A stretch of 64,000 nucleotides of DNA from the NCBI RefSeq assembly GCF_048020265.1, contig NZ_CP171843.1:1302001-1366000 (forward strand), written 5' to 3'. Origin of the DNA: Limnohabitans_A sp048020265 (GTDB taxonomy: Bacteria; Pseudomonadota; Gammaproteobacteria; Burkholderiales; Burkholderiaceae_C). This document shows, piece after piece, positions 33,507 to 41,869 of this stretch (within the stretch, counting starts at the first letter, position 1; the number at the start of each line of letters is the position of its first letter). The notes under the pieces were generated by a model, which was not told where the DNA came from, made no database searches, and was given only the letters and a program-made list of their open reading frames with translations. The position numbers and the translations under genes were made by a program.

Positions 33507-35572
33507 CAGGTCTTTGCCATGCGCATCTTGGGAAGTGGAGCGCTCTGGCTTGCAGATTTGGGTTTCGGCTCAGGTGGCGGTGAGGTGCCCTTCGTTTTCT
33601 TGGATGCTCCGGAGACCTTGGTCAGCTCTTCGGGCATGGCCTGACGGTTGATTTCACCCATGACGTCTGGCACCGAAAAGTTCGGCTCCTTCATTTCATC
33701 CAACGCTTGAGTGCTGGTCATCATGATTCGTCGCGCCTGCAGATAGGCCGGATGAACAGGTAGCTTTTTGTTGGCATGTATCTCAGCGTATTCAATTAAC
33801 GCCTGGACGGGATCCCTATTGCCGGTCAGAAATAACAATCGCTTTGTCGCAAGTGCCCGAATGGCTTGCCGCATGTAAAGGGTGTGGGGTGATCGGTGCC
33901 ACGGCGGTTGAACATGGACGGTTCCGTAGATCAGTCCATTTGAATCGGAGACTGTGGCCCAGCGTGCGTCTGTTTCGTCATCCAGTTGAAGCCATAGTTT
34001 TTTACCGAGAAGATCCGGACGTTGAACCAGCCACTCGGAGGTGTATTTGGCGTTCTCAAAGTTGAAATACGGTCTTTTGCCTGTGTATTCACCGCCAAGC
34101 AATGTGCAGACCTTTCTGGTTCCCGCCATTCTTTTAACGAGCTCCGGGTCAGCGTGACGAATGCGATTTTTTGTTTTGGCAGACAAGAAGTCCATTTGTG
34201 CAAGAGGACTGCGATAGCCCAGACCTGTATGTGGCGTGGCGTTGTAGTTCGCGATGGTGACATCCAGCAACTCCTCGGCATAGTCAAGTTGGAACTGGAC
34301 CTCCGCAGCAATTTTTTCTGGATCTCGTCCTTTCTTATCTTCGTGACTGCTGCCTGTGCTCGGAGAGAGTCGGTGCATGGTGCCAGAGGCCAAAACCCTG
34401 AAAAACGACTCAATGAATGGCCGATCATCTTTGCTGCGCCTTGAACTGTAAGACGTAGGGTCTTGGGGTTTGATGACCTTGGCGCCAACAATATGCAGCA
34501 ATGGCTCCTCGACTCTGGGGCAAACGTTGGCCAATGCGCCATCAACGCTGAACTCATTCCAGCAAGCTGACAAATAGACTTCAGAGTGTGCGGATGGCAA
34601 GGCCGCGCCTTCTGCGTACCCATCCTCACAAAACGTCAAGGTTCTTGGGGCCCACTTGGATAAAGCATTTTTGATGGTGATCAGAACGTCGAGCGCACTG
34701 CATTCGCGTCGCAAGCTGATGTGATACCCCAGAACTGCACGGGATCTGACGTCAATGATCACGATGATCCAGATGCGGCGGATTTTTCTGGGTTCATAAC
34801 CGCCGTGAGGAGACGGCACCATGACCACCATTCGGCAGTCCAATTTGTGGGCATCACACTCGACCCGATCAAACAGCTTGAAATCAGGTCGTCGGGTTCC
34901 ATCGGAGGCTTTGGCTTTTGCAATTGCGTCAGGCCCCCCCATTTTTGACATGGCTAAAAAAGGATGCTCTGCCAAAACCTTCTTGATGTACAGACGAACT
35001 GACTCATAGCCGAGCGACTCTGAATTGAATGGCCAGGCTTTCTGATCTTCCAAGCCAGCTTTTCTTAGCTCGTCAATGAACCATCGAAAGATCGTTTGAA
35101 CATTGATCTTAGGGTGTGCAAGAGAATCGGCGTTATTGAGGATTCGTTTGTGAAAACGATCTTTCAAATCTTTGAACTGTGGACGTTCAAGTAGCCACTT
35201 CAACGCGCCGGTTGCTCCAGCCCCATTTTCGTGAACAACAGGTGCAGTTTGACGCTCGTAAGCGGTCACACGGAAATGTGGAAGTGCTCCTCGCCAACCA
35301 AAAATATCCCCATCTGAGTGCCTTTGAAGGCATCGGTTTGTGATGATTCGGTAGATATTGGATCGTTTTTCACCCGTTTTCTTCTGCAAAACTGCATCGG
35401 TAGCACCCTTGAGATACAGCTCAATGGCTTTTTTTCGGGCTAAAAATTTAGTTTTGCGAGCAGCTGACAAGCTGTTCTCATCCACCATAGGCCAATTGCC
35501 AAGGTCAATGCTCTGGCTCGATAGCTCAGAATTCGGAGTTGAGCGATATCCAATTCGTCCCGATAAAGCCAT
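33503..35572 (-). CDS. tniA: TniA/TnsB-type DDE transposase
   Basis: This 689-residue transposase belongs to the Mu/Tn7/Tn5053 superfamily. N-terminal HTH-like DNA-binding regions (about 35-170) precede the integrase core (rve, about 225-400). The probable catalytic triad is Asp240 in VECDAHKLD, Asp344 in FSVDGALAN and Glu388 in RPFIESFF. A Mu-C-like beta domain follows (about 450-540), and the tail (about 640-689) is basic and Pro/Ser/Lys-rich, suitable for contact with the ATPase. The ATG has AGGAGG 5 bases upstream. It is transcribed inward from the right end. No TnsA is encoded, so joining is probably replicative. Confidence 0.9.
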   Translation of the reverse strand: MALSGRIGYRSTPNSELSSQSIDLGNWPMVDENSLSAARKTKFLARKKAIELYLKGATDAVLQKKTGEKRSNIYRIITNRCLQRHSDGDIFGWRGALPHFRVTAYERQTAPVVHENGAGATGALKWLLERPQFKDLKDRFHKRILNNADSLAHPKINVQTIFRWFIDELRKAGLEDQKAWPFNSESLGYESVRLYIKKVLAEHPFLAMSKMGGPDAIAKAKASDGTRRPDFKLFDRVECDAHKLDCRMVVMVPSPHGGYEPRKIRRIWIIVIIDVRSRAVLGYHISLRRECSALDVLITIKNALSKWAPRTLTFCEDGYAEGAALPSAHSEVYLSACWNEFSVDGALANVCPRVEEPLLHIVGAKVIKPQDPTSYSSRRSKDDRPFIESFFRVLASGTMHRLSPSTGSSHEDKKGRDPEKIAAEVQFQLDYAEELLDVTIANYNATPHTGLGYRSPLAQMDFLSAKTKNRIRHADPELVKRMAGTRKVCTLLGGEYTGKRPYFNFENAKYTSEWLVQRPDLLGKKLWLQLDDETDARWATVSDSNGLIYGTVHVQPPWHRSPHTLYMRQAIRALATKRLLFLTGNRDPVQALIEYAEIHANKKLPVHPAYLQARRIMMTSTQALDEMKEPNFSVPDVMGEINRQAMPEELTKVSGASKKTKGTSPPPEPKPKSASQSAPLPKMRMAKTW

Positions 35573-35605
35573 AGAACCTCCTAGTTAAAGGTCTATCCAA
35601 GACTC

Positions 35606-35634
35606 ATTAAAAAGGAAGAATCACTTAACGTCAA
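35606..35634 (-). promoter_or_regulatory. tniA promoter overlapping the innermost right-end repeat
   Basis: On the minus strand a -35 TTGACG (35634-35629) and a -10 TTTAAT (35611-35606) have the ideal 17-base spacer. The -35 lies inside the innermost end repeat, so TniA bound at its end site would cover its own promoter. Confidence 0.7.
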
Positions 35635-35729
35635 CTTTACTTGGAATTCGTAGCATCAACTTTACTTGGAAAGAGACACCCTCCAGAGGGAAGATCCAGC
35701 TGTTCGTAGCATCAAATTTACTTGTGTGA
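35626..35729 (-). repeat. Right end array: three transposase-site-like repeats
   Basis: Three copies of the end motif are in inverted orientation to the left end: 35626-35647, 35650-35672 and 35706-35729. The outermost reads TCACACAAGTAAATTTGATG on the minus strand, with one core change (AAATTT for AAAGTT). Spacing is uneven: two copies are close together and one lies at the tip. Confidence 0.85.
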
Positions 35730-36396
35730 ACGTTGCTACGCGGTTTCGCTGGCGTTGCAAGCCGACTTCGATCAGCTCTCGGGCATTTTGTCGGTTGCCG
35801 CGCACCGCAAAATCATGAGCGGACATGCCCAACTGATTCTTGAGGGTCAGGTCAGCCCCGGCCTGAATCAAAACCTTGACAGCTTCGGGACTGCCATACA
35901 TGGCGGCCATCATCAAGGGCGTGGTGCCGTTGGGAGATTCCGCATCGATGTAGGCGCTTTGCTCGAGCAAAAACTCGATGACCCCCACCTGACCCGTTGA
36001 GGCCGCGTAATGCAGAGGTGTCCATCCGGGCTTGTTGACATCGGCATCGTTTTCCACGAGCTTTTTGACCAAGGGCAGATAACCTTTGAGTGCGGCCAGC
36101 ATCAAGACGCTTTCATCCTTGTCGTTGCGGACTTCCACCTTGACTTTCGGCCATCCCGCCAACAGCTCCGCCACTTTGAGCGATGGCTCCCGCACGGCCA
36201 GCATCAGGCCAGAAACACCGGACGGATTGATCGTATTGGGATCGAAACCACGCTGCAACAAGCTCTGGACTGTTTTGACATCATCGAACTGGATCGCCTT
36301 GAAAAAGTCTTCGTAAGAGCCTGCACATGTGATGCTCATGGAAGAAAAAAATCCAGCAAAAACAATGATCTTTTTAAAGAATCGAAAGTTATACAT
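35662..36396 (-). pseudogene. Ankyrin-repeat exported protein, 3' end replaced by the transposon
   Basis: This is a 244-residue frame. A signal peptide (about 1-26, ending TCA) is followed by about five ankyrin repeats (about 30-215), including DESVLMLAALKGYLPLVKKL, then GWTPLHYAASTGQ and GTTPLMMAAMYGS. Periplasmic ankyrin proteins of this size are common in Comamonadaceae and act in protein contact. The last roughly 24 codons run into the right transposon end, and the stop TAA lies inside the second end repeat (AAGTAA). The native C-terminus is therefore missing. The repeats are complete, so the product may still fold. It starts 4 bases after the tatD stop. Confidence 0.8.
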
Positions 36397-36400
36397 GAGG

Positions 36401-37210
36401 TTATTCGGCCGATGTTCGGGCAAACAATTGAAGGAAATTGCGCGTGGTGAGTTCACCGATGGCCTCGCTCGTCGAGCCGCGCAATTCTCCGAGCAGCTTG
36501 GCCACAAAAGGCACGTAAGAAGGGTTGTTGGTCTTGCCCCGGTAAGGGACGGGAGCCAGGTAGGGGCTGTCGGTCTCGATGAGCAAGCGATCGTCGGGGA
36601 CAAATTTGGCCACTTCGCGCAAATCGGCTGCCGTTTTGAAAGTCAGGATGCCTGAAAACGAGATGTAAAAACCCAGGTCCAAAGCAGCCCGGGCCACCTG
36701 CTGGCTTTCGGTGAAGCAATGGAAAACGCCTCCGGCGCACCCTGCTCCGCCGGTCTCGCCCTCTTCTTTCAGGATGGCGATGGTGTCGTCTGAAGCCTGC
36801 CGCGTGTGAATGACCAAAGGCAAGCCTGTCTGCCTGCCCGCCCGGATGTGCGTGCGAAAACGCTCGCGCTGCCATTCCATGTCGGCCACAGTGCGTCCGC
36901 CTTTGCGCTCGTCCATTTGGTAGTAATCGAGCCCTGTCTCGCCAATCGCCACCACTTTGGGGCGAGCGGCACCGTCCAGCAAGTCCTGTAAGCTGGGCTC
37001 ACGCACACCTTCGTTGTCTGGGTGCACGCCCACCGTGGCCCACATGTTGTCGTGGGCCATGGCCAGACCGTGCACTTCGTCAAATTTCTCCAGGGTGGTG
37101 CAGATCACCAGGGCGCGGGTCACTTGGGCGGTTTGCATGGCTTGCTGGATGGTGGCCAGCTCGCTCATCAGCTCGGGAAAATTCAGGTGGCAATGAGAGT
37201 CGGTGTACAT
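36401..37210 (-). CDS. tatD: TatD family metal-dependent hydrolase
   Basis: This 269-residue TIM-barrel DNase/hydrolase has the N-terminal metal site DSHCHLNF (residues 4-11). GETGLDYYQ gives the bridging Glu (near 93), HTRQA the next His, FHCFTE another, and ETDSPYLAP the C-terminal Asp. All metal ligands are present. It belongs to the tmk-holB-tatD string on the minus strand, 3 bases after holB, an order seen widely in bacteria. Family members act as 3'-5' DNases in repair; the cellular role is not certain. Confidence 0.95.
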   Translation of the reverse strand: MYTDSHCHLNFPELMSELATIQQAMQTAQVTRALVICTTLEKFDEVHGLAMAHDNMWATVGVHPDNEGVREPSLQDLLDGAARPKVVAIGETGLDYYQMDERKGGRTVADMEWQRERFRTHIRAGRQTGLPLVIHTRQASDDTIAILKEEGETGGAGCAGGVFHCFTESQQVARAALDLGFYISFSGILTFKTAADLREVAKFVPDDRLLIETDSPYLAPVPYRGKTNNPSYVPFVAKLLGELRGSTSEAIGELTTRNFLQLFARTSAE

Positions 37211-37213
37211 GGC

Positions 37214-38218
37214 TCAGCCCTTGGACATCAGGGTTTGTTGGGCATCGGCGGTCAGGGCTTCCAGCATCAGACCGGCATTAAAAGGGTGCTCGGCCGTGCG
37301 GGCAGATTGCATCAGGCGCTTGAACCAGTCGGTCAATACCGCCACAGAAGCTGCGCTGGGGGGCAATTGGCTTGGGTCAAAAAAGCGAGGCGAAGCGCCC
37401 GTTTGGCGCAGCACCAGGTCGTGGCAAAACTTTTGCAAGGCGTCAATGGCCTGAGCGGGGCTGAGCTCCGCCAAGTGCCGTGCATCACCTTGGCGCATGG
37501 CTTTGGGCAAATGGGCCCACCAGTCGGGCGACAAACCCGATTCCGCCTGTCGCAGCACATCGGCTGGCCGCCCGCCCGCGCTGCGCAGCAAGTCGTGCGC
37601 AACTGCAGCGGGCACGCCCTGCCCCGTGAGCCACGGCAACGCCTCTTCGGCTTCGGGCCACTTCATGGTGTGGGCCAAGCAGCGGCTGCGGATGGTGGGC
37701 AGCAGCATGTGGCTGGCCTCGGTGGCCAGCACAAAACGCACATCGCCCGGCGGCTCTTCCAGCGTTTTGAGCAAGGCGTTGGCCGTGATGGTGTTCATGC
37801 GCTCGGCCGGAAACACCAGCACCGCCTTGCCGCGCCCGCGTGCGTCGGTGCGCTGCGAAAATTCGACCGCGTCACGCATCGCGTCCACGCGGATCTCTTT
37901 GCTGGGCTTGCGAGTTTTCTTGTCGATCTCGTCCTGGGCCTTCTCGGACAAAGGCCAACCCAGCTCGATCATCACCGTCTCGGGCATCAACACGGCCAGG
38001 TCGGCATGGGTGCGCACAGCAATGGCGTGGCAGCTGGCGCAATCGCCGCAAGCGCCATGCGCCGTGGGCTTTTCGCAGAGCCATGCCGAGGCCAAAGCCA
38101 AAGCCAGCTCGTACTGGCCCAAACCTGATGGGCCTTGCAGCAACCAGGCGTGGCCTCGCTGGGCCAGCAAATCGGTGGTTTGCCGGGCAATCCAGGGGGC
38201 GTTCAAGACGGCGCTCAT
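37214..38218 (-). CDS. holB: DNA polymerase III delta' subunit
   Basis: This 334-residue clamp-loader subunit has the AAA+ region (about 1-200) and shows GPSGLGQYELA in place of a full Walker A: the lysine is replaced by Gln, as expected for the non-ATP-binding delta'. A Zn module follows (CEKP, CGDCASC near 53-66). The sensor 1-like region is LLKTLEEPPGDV. The ATG at 38218 overlaps the tmk stop (ATGA), which fixes the start and indicates translational coupling. The gene lies between tmk and tatD. Confidence 0.95.
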   Translation of the reverse strand: MSAVLNAPWIARQTTDLLAQRGHAWLLQGPSGLGQYELALALASAWLCEKPTAHGACGDCASCHAIAVRTHADLAVLMPETVMIELGWPLSEKAQDEIDKKTRKPSKEIRVDAMRDAVEFSQRTDARGRGKAVLVFPAERMNTITANALLKTLEEPPGDVRFVLATEASHMLLPTIRSRCLAHTMKWPEAEEALPWLTGQGVPAAVAHDLLRSAGGRPADVLRQAESGLSPDWWAHLPKAMRQGDARHLAELSPAQAIDALQKFCHDLVLRQTGASPRFFDPSQLPPSAASVAVLTDWFKRLMQSARTAEHPFNAGLMLEALTADAQQTLMSKG

Positions 38219-38856
38219 GCAGCGACACCTTGCAGCCAATCACTTACAACTCGGGACACCTCCGCGCTCACGGCATCGATGCTTTGCGCCGCGTCGATGC
38301 GGGCAAAACGGCTGGGCATCTCGGCTTGGCGGCGAGCGTAACCGGCCCGCACAGCGGCAAAAAAGTCAGCCGGTTGGGATTCAAATTTGTCCGGCACCCG
38401 GGCCGAAGCCAAGCGCTCGGCCGCAATCAAGGGATCCAGGTCGAACCAGACGGTGAGGTCGGGTTGCCGCAAAGAACCGTCAGGCAAACCTTGCACCATG
38501 CGCTCCAGCTGCCCCAACACCTGCCAGTTAAACCCGCGCCCACCGCCTTGGTAGGCAAAGGTGGCGTCGGTGAACCGGTCACACAAAACTACATCACTCC
38601 GGGCCAGTGCGGGTTCGATGATTTGAACCAGGTGTTCACGGCGGGCCGCAAACATCACCAGCGCCTCGGTCAGCGCATCCATCGGCTCATGCAGCACCAA
38701 TTCGCGCAGTTTTTCAGAAAGTGACGTGCCGCCGGGCTCGCGGGTCAGCACCACCGCCCTGCCCGCTTGGCGAAACAGTTCGGCCACGCGGGCGATGTGC
38801 GTGGACTTGCCCGCGCCGTCGATGCCTTCAAAACTGATGAATGTGCCGCTGCTCAT
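38215..38856 (-). CDS. tmk: Thymidylate kinase
   Basis: This 213-residue enzyme phosphorylates dTMP to dTDP. It has the P-loop FEGIDGAGKSTH (residues 8-19) and the DRF-type segment CDRFTDATFAYQGGGRG (about 92-108), in which DR contacts the phosphates. REPGGTSL (about 40-47) is also typical. Length is standard. It is the first gene of tmk-holB-tatD, with mltG upstream on the same strand 60 bases away. Confidence 0.97.
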   Translation of the reverse strand: MSSGTFISFEGIDGAGKSTHIARVAELFRQAGRAVVLTREPGGTSLSEKLRELVLHEPMDALTEALVMFAARREHLVQIIEPALARSDVVLCDRFTDATFAYQGGGRGFNWQVLGQLERMVQGLPDGSLRQPDLTVWFDLDPLIAAERLASARVPDKFESQPADFFAAVRAGYARRQAEMPSRFARIDAAQSIDAVSAEVSRVVSDWLQGVAA

Positions 38857-38915
38857 AAAGGTGTGAAATCCATCCCCAATTGTCGCCTATGCCACTGGCC
38901 AAGCCACACAGTCCA

Positions 38916-39917
38916 TCACTGCCCGCGCTGGTAGCGGTTCACAGCCCGGTTGTGCTCGTCCAGCGTGGCGCTGAAATGGCTGCTGCCGTCGCCTTTGGCC
39001 ACAAAATAAATGGCAGCCGTTTTGGCGGGTTGCACCGCAGCCAGCAAGGCGGCTTTGCCGGGCATGGCAATCGGCGTGGGCGGCAGTCCGGCACGGGTGT
39101 AAGTGTTCCAGGGGGTGTCGGTCGTCAGGTGCAGCCGACGTAAATTGCCGTCAAAAGCTTCACCCAGCCCATAAATCACCGTGGGGTCGGTCTGCAGGCG
39201 CATCCCGATGCGCAGCCGGTTGTTGAACACGCCCGAAATCTGCGCCCGATCTTGCGCCTTGCCGGTTTCCTTTTCGACAATACTGGCCAGAATCAACGCC
39301 TCTTCGGGCGATTGCAGCGATGCACCAGGCTGGCGCACCGCCCAAGCTTGCTGCAAGTGTTTGTCCATGGCTTTCATGGCCCGCTGCAGCACCGCCAAGT
39401 CACTGGTGCCTTTGGCGTACGAATACGTGTCCGGGTAAAACCGCCCTTCCGGGGCCACGCCAGGACGGCCCAGCTGCGCCATCAAGGCCTCGTCGCTCAG
39501 GGCCTGACTGTCGGGTTTGAGGGTTTCCGCCTTGGCCAAAGCCTGGCGCACCTGCCGCCAGTTCCAGCCTTCCACAATCGTCATGGTGCGCAGACTCTCC
39601 TCACCCCGCACCAACATGCTCAGCAAGAGTTGCGGCGATGTGCCCGGTGCAATTTCATAACTACCCGCCCGCATCTGGCGCGACTGGCCGGACAAGCGAA
39701 ACCACGCATACAGCAGCGTGGGCGAGGTCTGAGCCCCGGCATCGGCCACGGCCTGGGCAATCGCCTTGGGGCTTGTACCCGGCTCGATGGACAGATCCAA
39801 TGTGGCCTGGCCGGTGTCCATGGGTTGGTGCAGCCACCCGTAAGCGCCCCCCAGAAGGCCCAAGACCATGAGCAACAGGCTGACCAACCACTTCATCAAG
39901 CCTTTGAGCACGGCCAT
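38916..39917 (-). CDS. mltG: Endolytic murein transglycosylase
   Basis: This 333-residue inner-membrane enzyme cleaves nascent glycan strands and sets their length. A short cytoplasmic N-terminus and TM helix (about 10-27) precede the YceG domain. The catalytic Glu lies in LASIVEKETGKAQD, with NRLRIGMRLQTDPTVIYG and YTRAGLPPTPIAMPG as further signatures. The ATG at 39917 with AAGGA 5 bases upstream was chosen; the frame extends further but overlaps the start of divergent ygfZ. It precedes tmk, an order common in proteobacteria. Confidence 0.95.
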   Translation of the reverse strand: MAVLKGLMKWLVSLLLMVLGLLGGAYGWLHQPMDTGQATLDLSIEPGTSPKAIAQAVADAGAQTSPTLLYAWFRLSGQSRQMRAGSYEIAPGTSPQLLLSMLVRGEESLRTMTIVEGWNWRQVRQALAKAETLKPDSQALSDEALMAQLGRPGVAPEGRFYPDTYSYAKGTSDLAVLQRAMKAMDKHLQQAWAVRQPGASLQSPEEALILASIVEKETGKAQDRAQISGVFNNRLRIGMRLQTDPTVIYGLGEAFDGNLRRLHLTTDTPWNTYTRAGLPPTPIAMPGKAALLAAVQPAKTAAIYFVAKGDGSSHFSATLDEHNRAVNRYQRGQ

Positions 39918-39987
39918 GTCCTTGTTAGGGTGTTGAAAACGTGGACGGGATGATAATTCACGCCTTGCCAGACGACCGAGCCGCCCC

Positions 39988-40944
39988 ATGAACACCCCTG
40001 CAGATTTCAGCCCTCAGCTTTCAGCCCTCTTGAACGGCACCAGTCCCCTGCACCACTTGGGCGTGATCCAGGCCCAGGGCGAGGACGCGGCTAACTTCTT
40101 GCACAACCAGCTGAGCAACGACGTGCTGCTTCTGCCCGTGGGCCAATCGCGCCTGGCGGCTTTTTGCTCTGCCAAAGGCCGCATGCAGGCCAGCTTCATC
40201 CTGGTCAAAACCGCGCCCGACACCGCCCTGCTGGTCTTGAGCCTCGATTTGCTGGCCCAGACCCTCAAGCGCCTGTCCATGTTTGTGCTGCGGGCCAAAG
40301 TCAAAATGAGCGACGCCACCAGCCAGTGGCAGCTGCGCGGCTTGTTGGGCGACAGTGCTCAGGCTGCAGTGGGCTCAGCAGCCCCTTGGCAGACCACGGT
40401 CACCGACGGGGCGCACGCTGTGGCCCTTTATCCGGCCGTGCTGGGCGAATCCAAAACCCCACGCGCTTTGTGGATCGCCCCGGCGGGCCATGCGCTGCTT
40501 GAAGGCCCCGAGGTCTCGCCCGAAGTCTGGCAATGGTCCGAGGTGATGAGCGGCGTGACCCTGGTCAGCCAGCCCGTGTTCGAGGCTTTTGTGCCCCAAA
40601 TGCTCAATTACGAGTCAGTGGGCGGCGTGAACTTCAAAAAAGGCTGCTACCCAGGGCAAGAGGTGGTGGCCCGCAGCCAGTTTCGCGGAACGCTCAAGCG
40701 CCGCACGGCGCTCATGCACAGCCCCGTGGCCTTGGAAGCCGGGCAAGACATCTTCACCCCCACAGACCCCGAACAACCCTGCGCCACCGTGGTCTTGTGT
40801 GCCGAGCGGCCTGACGGACAAGGGTTTGATGCGCTGGTGAGCGGCACGACCGAGAGTCTGCAAACCGGCTGGCGGGCGGGCGGTCCGGACGGTGCAGCCT
40901 TGAGCCTGATCCCATTGCCCTATGACTTGCTTGCTGACATCTGA
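39988..40944 (+). CDS. ygfZ: Folate-dependent Fe-S cluster assembly protein YgfZ
   Basis: This 318-residue protein is related to the glycine cleavage T protein. It binds tetrahydrofolate and supports repair or assembly of certain Fe-S enzymes. The family signature KGCYPGQE, with the conserved Cys, is present near residues 218-225, followed by VVARSQFRG. The ATG overlaps nothing but has no obvious ribosome-binding site. The gene is divergent from mltG across 70 bases. It ends before a repeat element shared with the convergent gene. Confidence 0.93.
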   Translation: MNTPADFSPQLSALLNGTSPLHHLGVIQAQGEDAANFLHNQLSNDVLLLPVGQSRLAAFCSAKGRMQASFILVKTAPDTALLVLSLDLLAQTLKRLSMFVLRAKVKMSDATSQWQLRGLLGDSAQAAVGSAAPWQTTVTDGAHAVALYPAVLGESKTPRALWIAPAGHALLEGPEVSPEVWQWSEVMSGVTLVSQPVFEAFVPQMLNYESVGGVNFKKGCYPGQEVVARSQFRGTLKRRTALMHSPVALEAGQDIFTPTDPEQPCATVVLCAERPDGQGFDALVSGTTESLQTGWRAGGPDGAALSLIPLPYDLLADI

Positions 40945-40986
40945 TCGTTACTGACCCGGGCAACAGGCCCTGGTGTGCAAAGGAAC

Positions 40987-41013
40987 TTCGCGGCGAAGGC
41001 TTCGCTCCTACAG
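40987..41013. repeat. REP-like 27-nt element, copy 1
   Basis: The minus strand reads CTGTAGGAGCGAAGCCTTCG and then CCGCGAA. It matches copy 2 at 56,311 in length and most positions. The TAG stop of the hotdog-GNAT gene lies inside it. Confidence 0.65.
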
Positions 41014-41865
41014 TTTGCGCACCATCTCGATGTGCGCAATCCCCGCTTCCTCAAACACCGCGCCATGCGGCTCAAAGCCAGAACGTTTGTAAAAACCTTC
41101 GGCACTGCACTGGGCGTGCAGGATCACCTGCTGGTCGCCTCGGTGCTGCGCAGCGTCCATCAGGGCATGCAGCACCCGGCGGCCCAGGTCACTGCCGCGC
41201 ATTTGCTTTTTGACCGCCATGCGGCCAATGCGGGCTACACCTGGCGCGTGCTGGATCAGGCGGCCTGTGGCCAGACAAAAGCCCATGCGGTTCAGGGCCA
41301 CGGCGTGCAGGGCGGTCTCGTCTTCGTGGTCCCATTCCAGCTCGGCGGGCACTTTTTGCTCGTGCACAAACACCTCGGTGCGCAGCGGGCTGGCCAGTTT
41401 CTGGAAGTCGTGCCACGAGCCCACATGCACCTGCACCATGTCTTCACCGCGCTCAAAGCTTTCCAGCATGTCGCGCAGGGGGGCGGGAATGGACTGGCTC
41501 TTTTTGGCCACCGGGTCGGCGTACACATAGACCAGCTCGCTGGTGATCAGCAGTTCATCACCCCGAAAAATCGCCCCCGCAAACGTCATGGACGAGTTGC
41601 CCACCCGGTCGCAGCGCATGCACACATCGAGAAAATCGTCCATTTCGGCACTGGCGTGGTACTCGACGCTGGCCTTTTTGACGAACAGGTCACCACCCAG
41701 CTGGTGCATGGTTTCGGCGTATGGCATGGCCAACTGCCGCCAGTAATCGGTCACAGCGGTGTCGAAATACATGAGGTAGTGGCCATTGAAGACGATCTTT
41801 TGCATGTCGACTTCAACCCAGCGCACGCGCATGCGGTGAGAAAAACGGAAATCCTGGCGTTTCAT
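41008..41865 (-). CDS. Fusion of a YbgC/FadM-type hotdog thioesterase and an ElaA-type GNAT acetyltransferase
   Basis: This is a 285-residue two-domain protein. Residues 1-135 are a 4-hydroxybenzoyl-CoA/YbgC-like hotdog thioesterase, with WVEVDMQKIVFNGHYLMYFD carrying the usual Asp and His region. Residues about 145-285 are a GNAT fold: RTEVFVHEQKVPAELEWDHED is the ElaA-like start, and IGRMAVKKQMRGSDLGRRVL is the acetyl-CoA pyrophosphate loop. The ATG at 41865 follows the esterase stop by 4 bases; an ATG at 41886 would overlap it. The two activities in one chain suggest linked acyl-CoA chemistry, but the substrate is unknown. Confidence 0.85.
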   Translation of the reverse strand: MKRQDFRFSHRMRVRWVEVDMQKIVFNGHYLMYFDTAVTDYWRQLAMPYAETMHQLGGDLFVKKASVEYHASAEMDDFLDVCMRCDRVGNSSMTFAGAIFRGDELLITSELVYVYADPVAKKSQSIPAPLRDMLESFERGEDMVQVHVGSWHDFQKLASPLRTEVFVHEQKVPAELEWDHEDETALHAVALNRMGFCLATGRLIQHAPGVARIGRMAVKKQMRGSDLGRRVLHALMDAAQHRGDQQVILHAQCSAEGFYKRSGFEPHGAVFEEAGIAHIEMVRKL

Positions 41866-41869
41866 GGGT

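Larger units (their letters stand above)
17185..35729. mobile_element. TniABQ-type transposon with TnpS/TnpT-like resolution module and heavy-metal cargo
   Basis: The boundaries are the outer edges of two inverted end arrays, each starting TCACACAAGTAAA. The right side codes for a DDE transposase, a TniB ATPase and a TniQ protein. The left side codes for a divergent KfrA/TnpT-like protein and a tyrosine recombinase. The middle carries ynfA, cadR, cadA and czc genes. There is no TnsA and no serine resolvase. The flanking ankyrin gene is cut. No 5-bp target duplication is seen, so the exact ends could be off by several bases. Confidence 0.85.

Noticed and set aside
37214..38218. Loss of function in holB because its Walker A lacks lysine
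   Set aside because: The delta' subunit does not bind ATP in other bacteria, so the change is normal.
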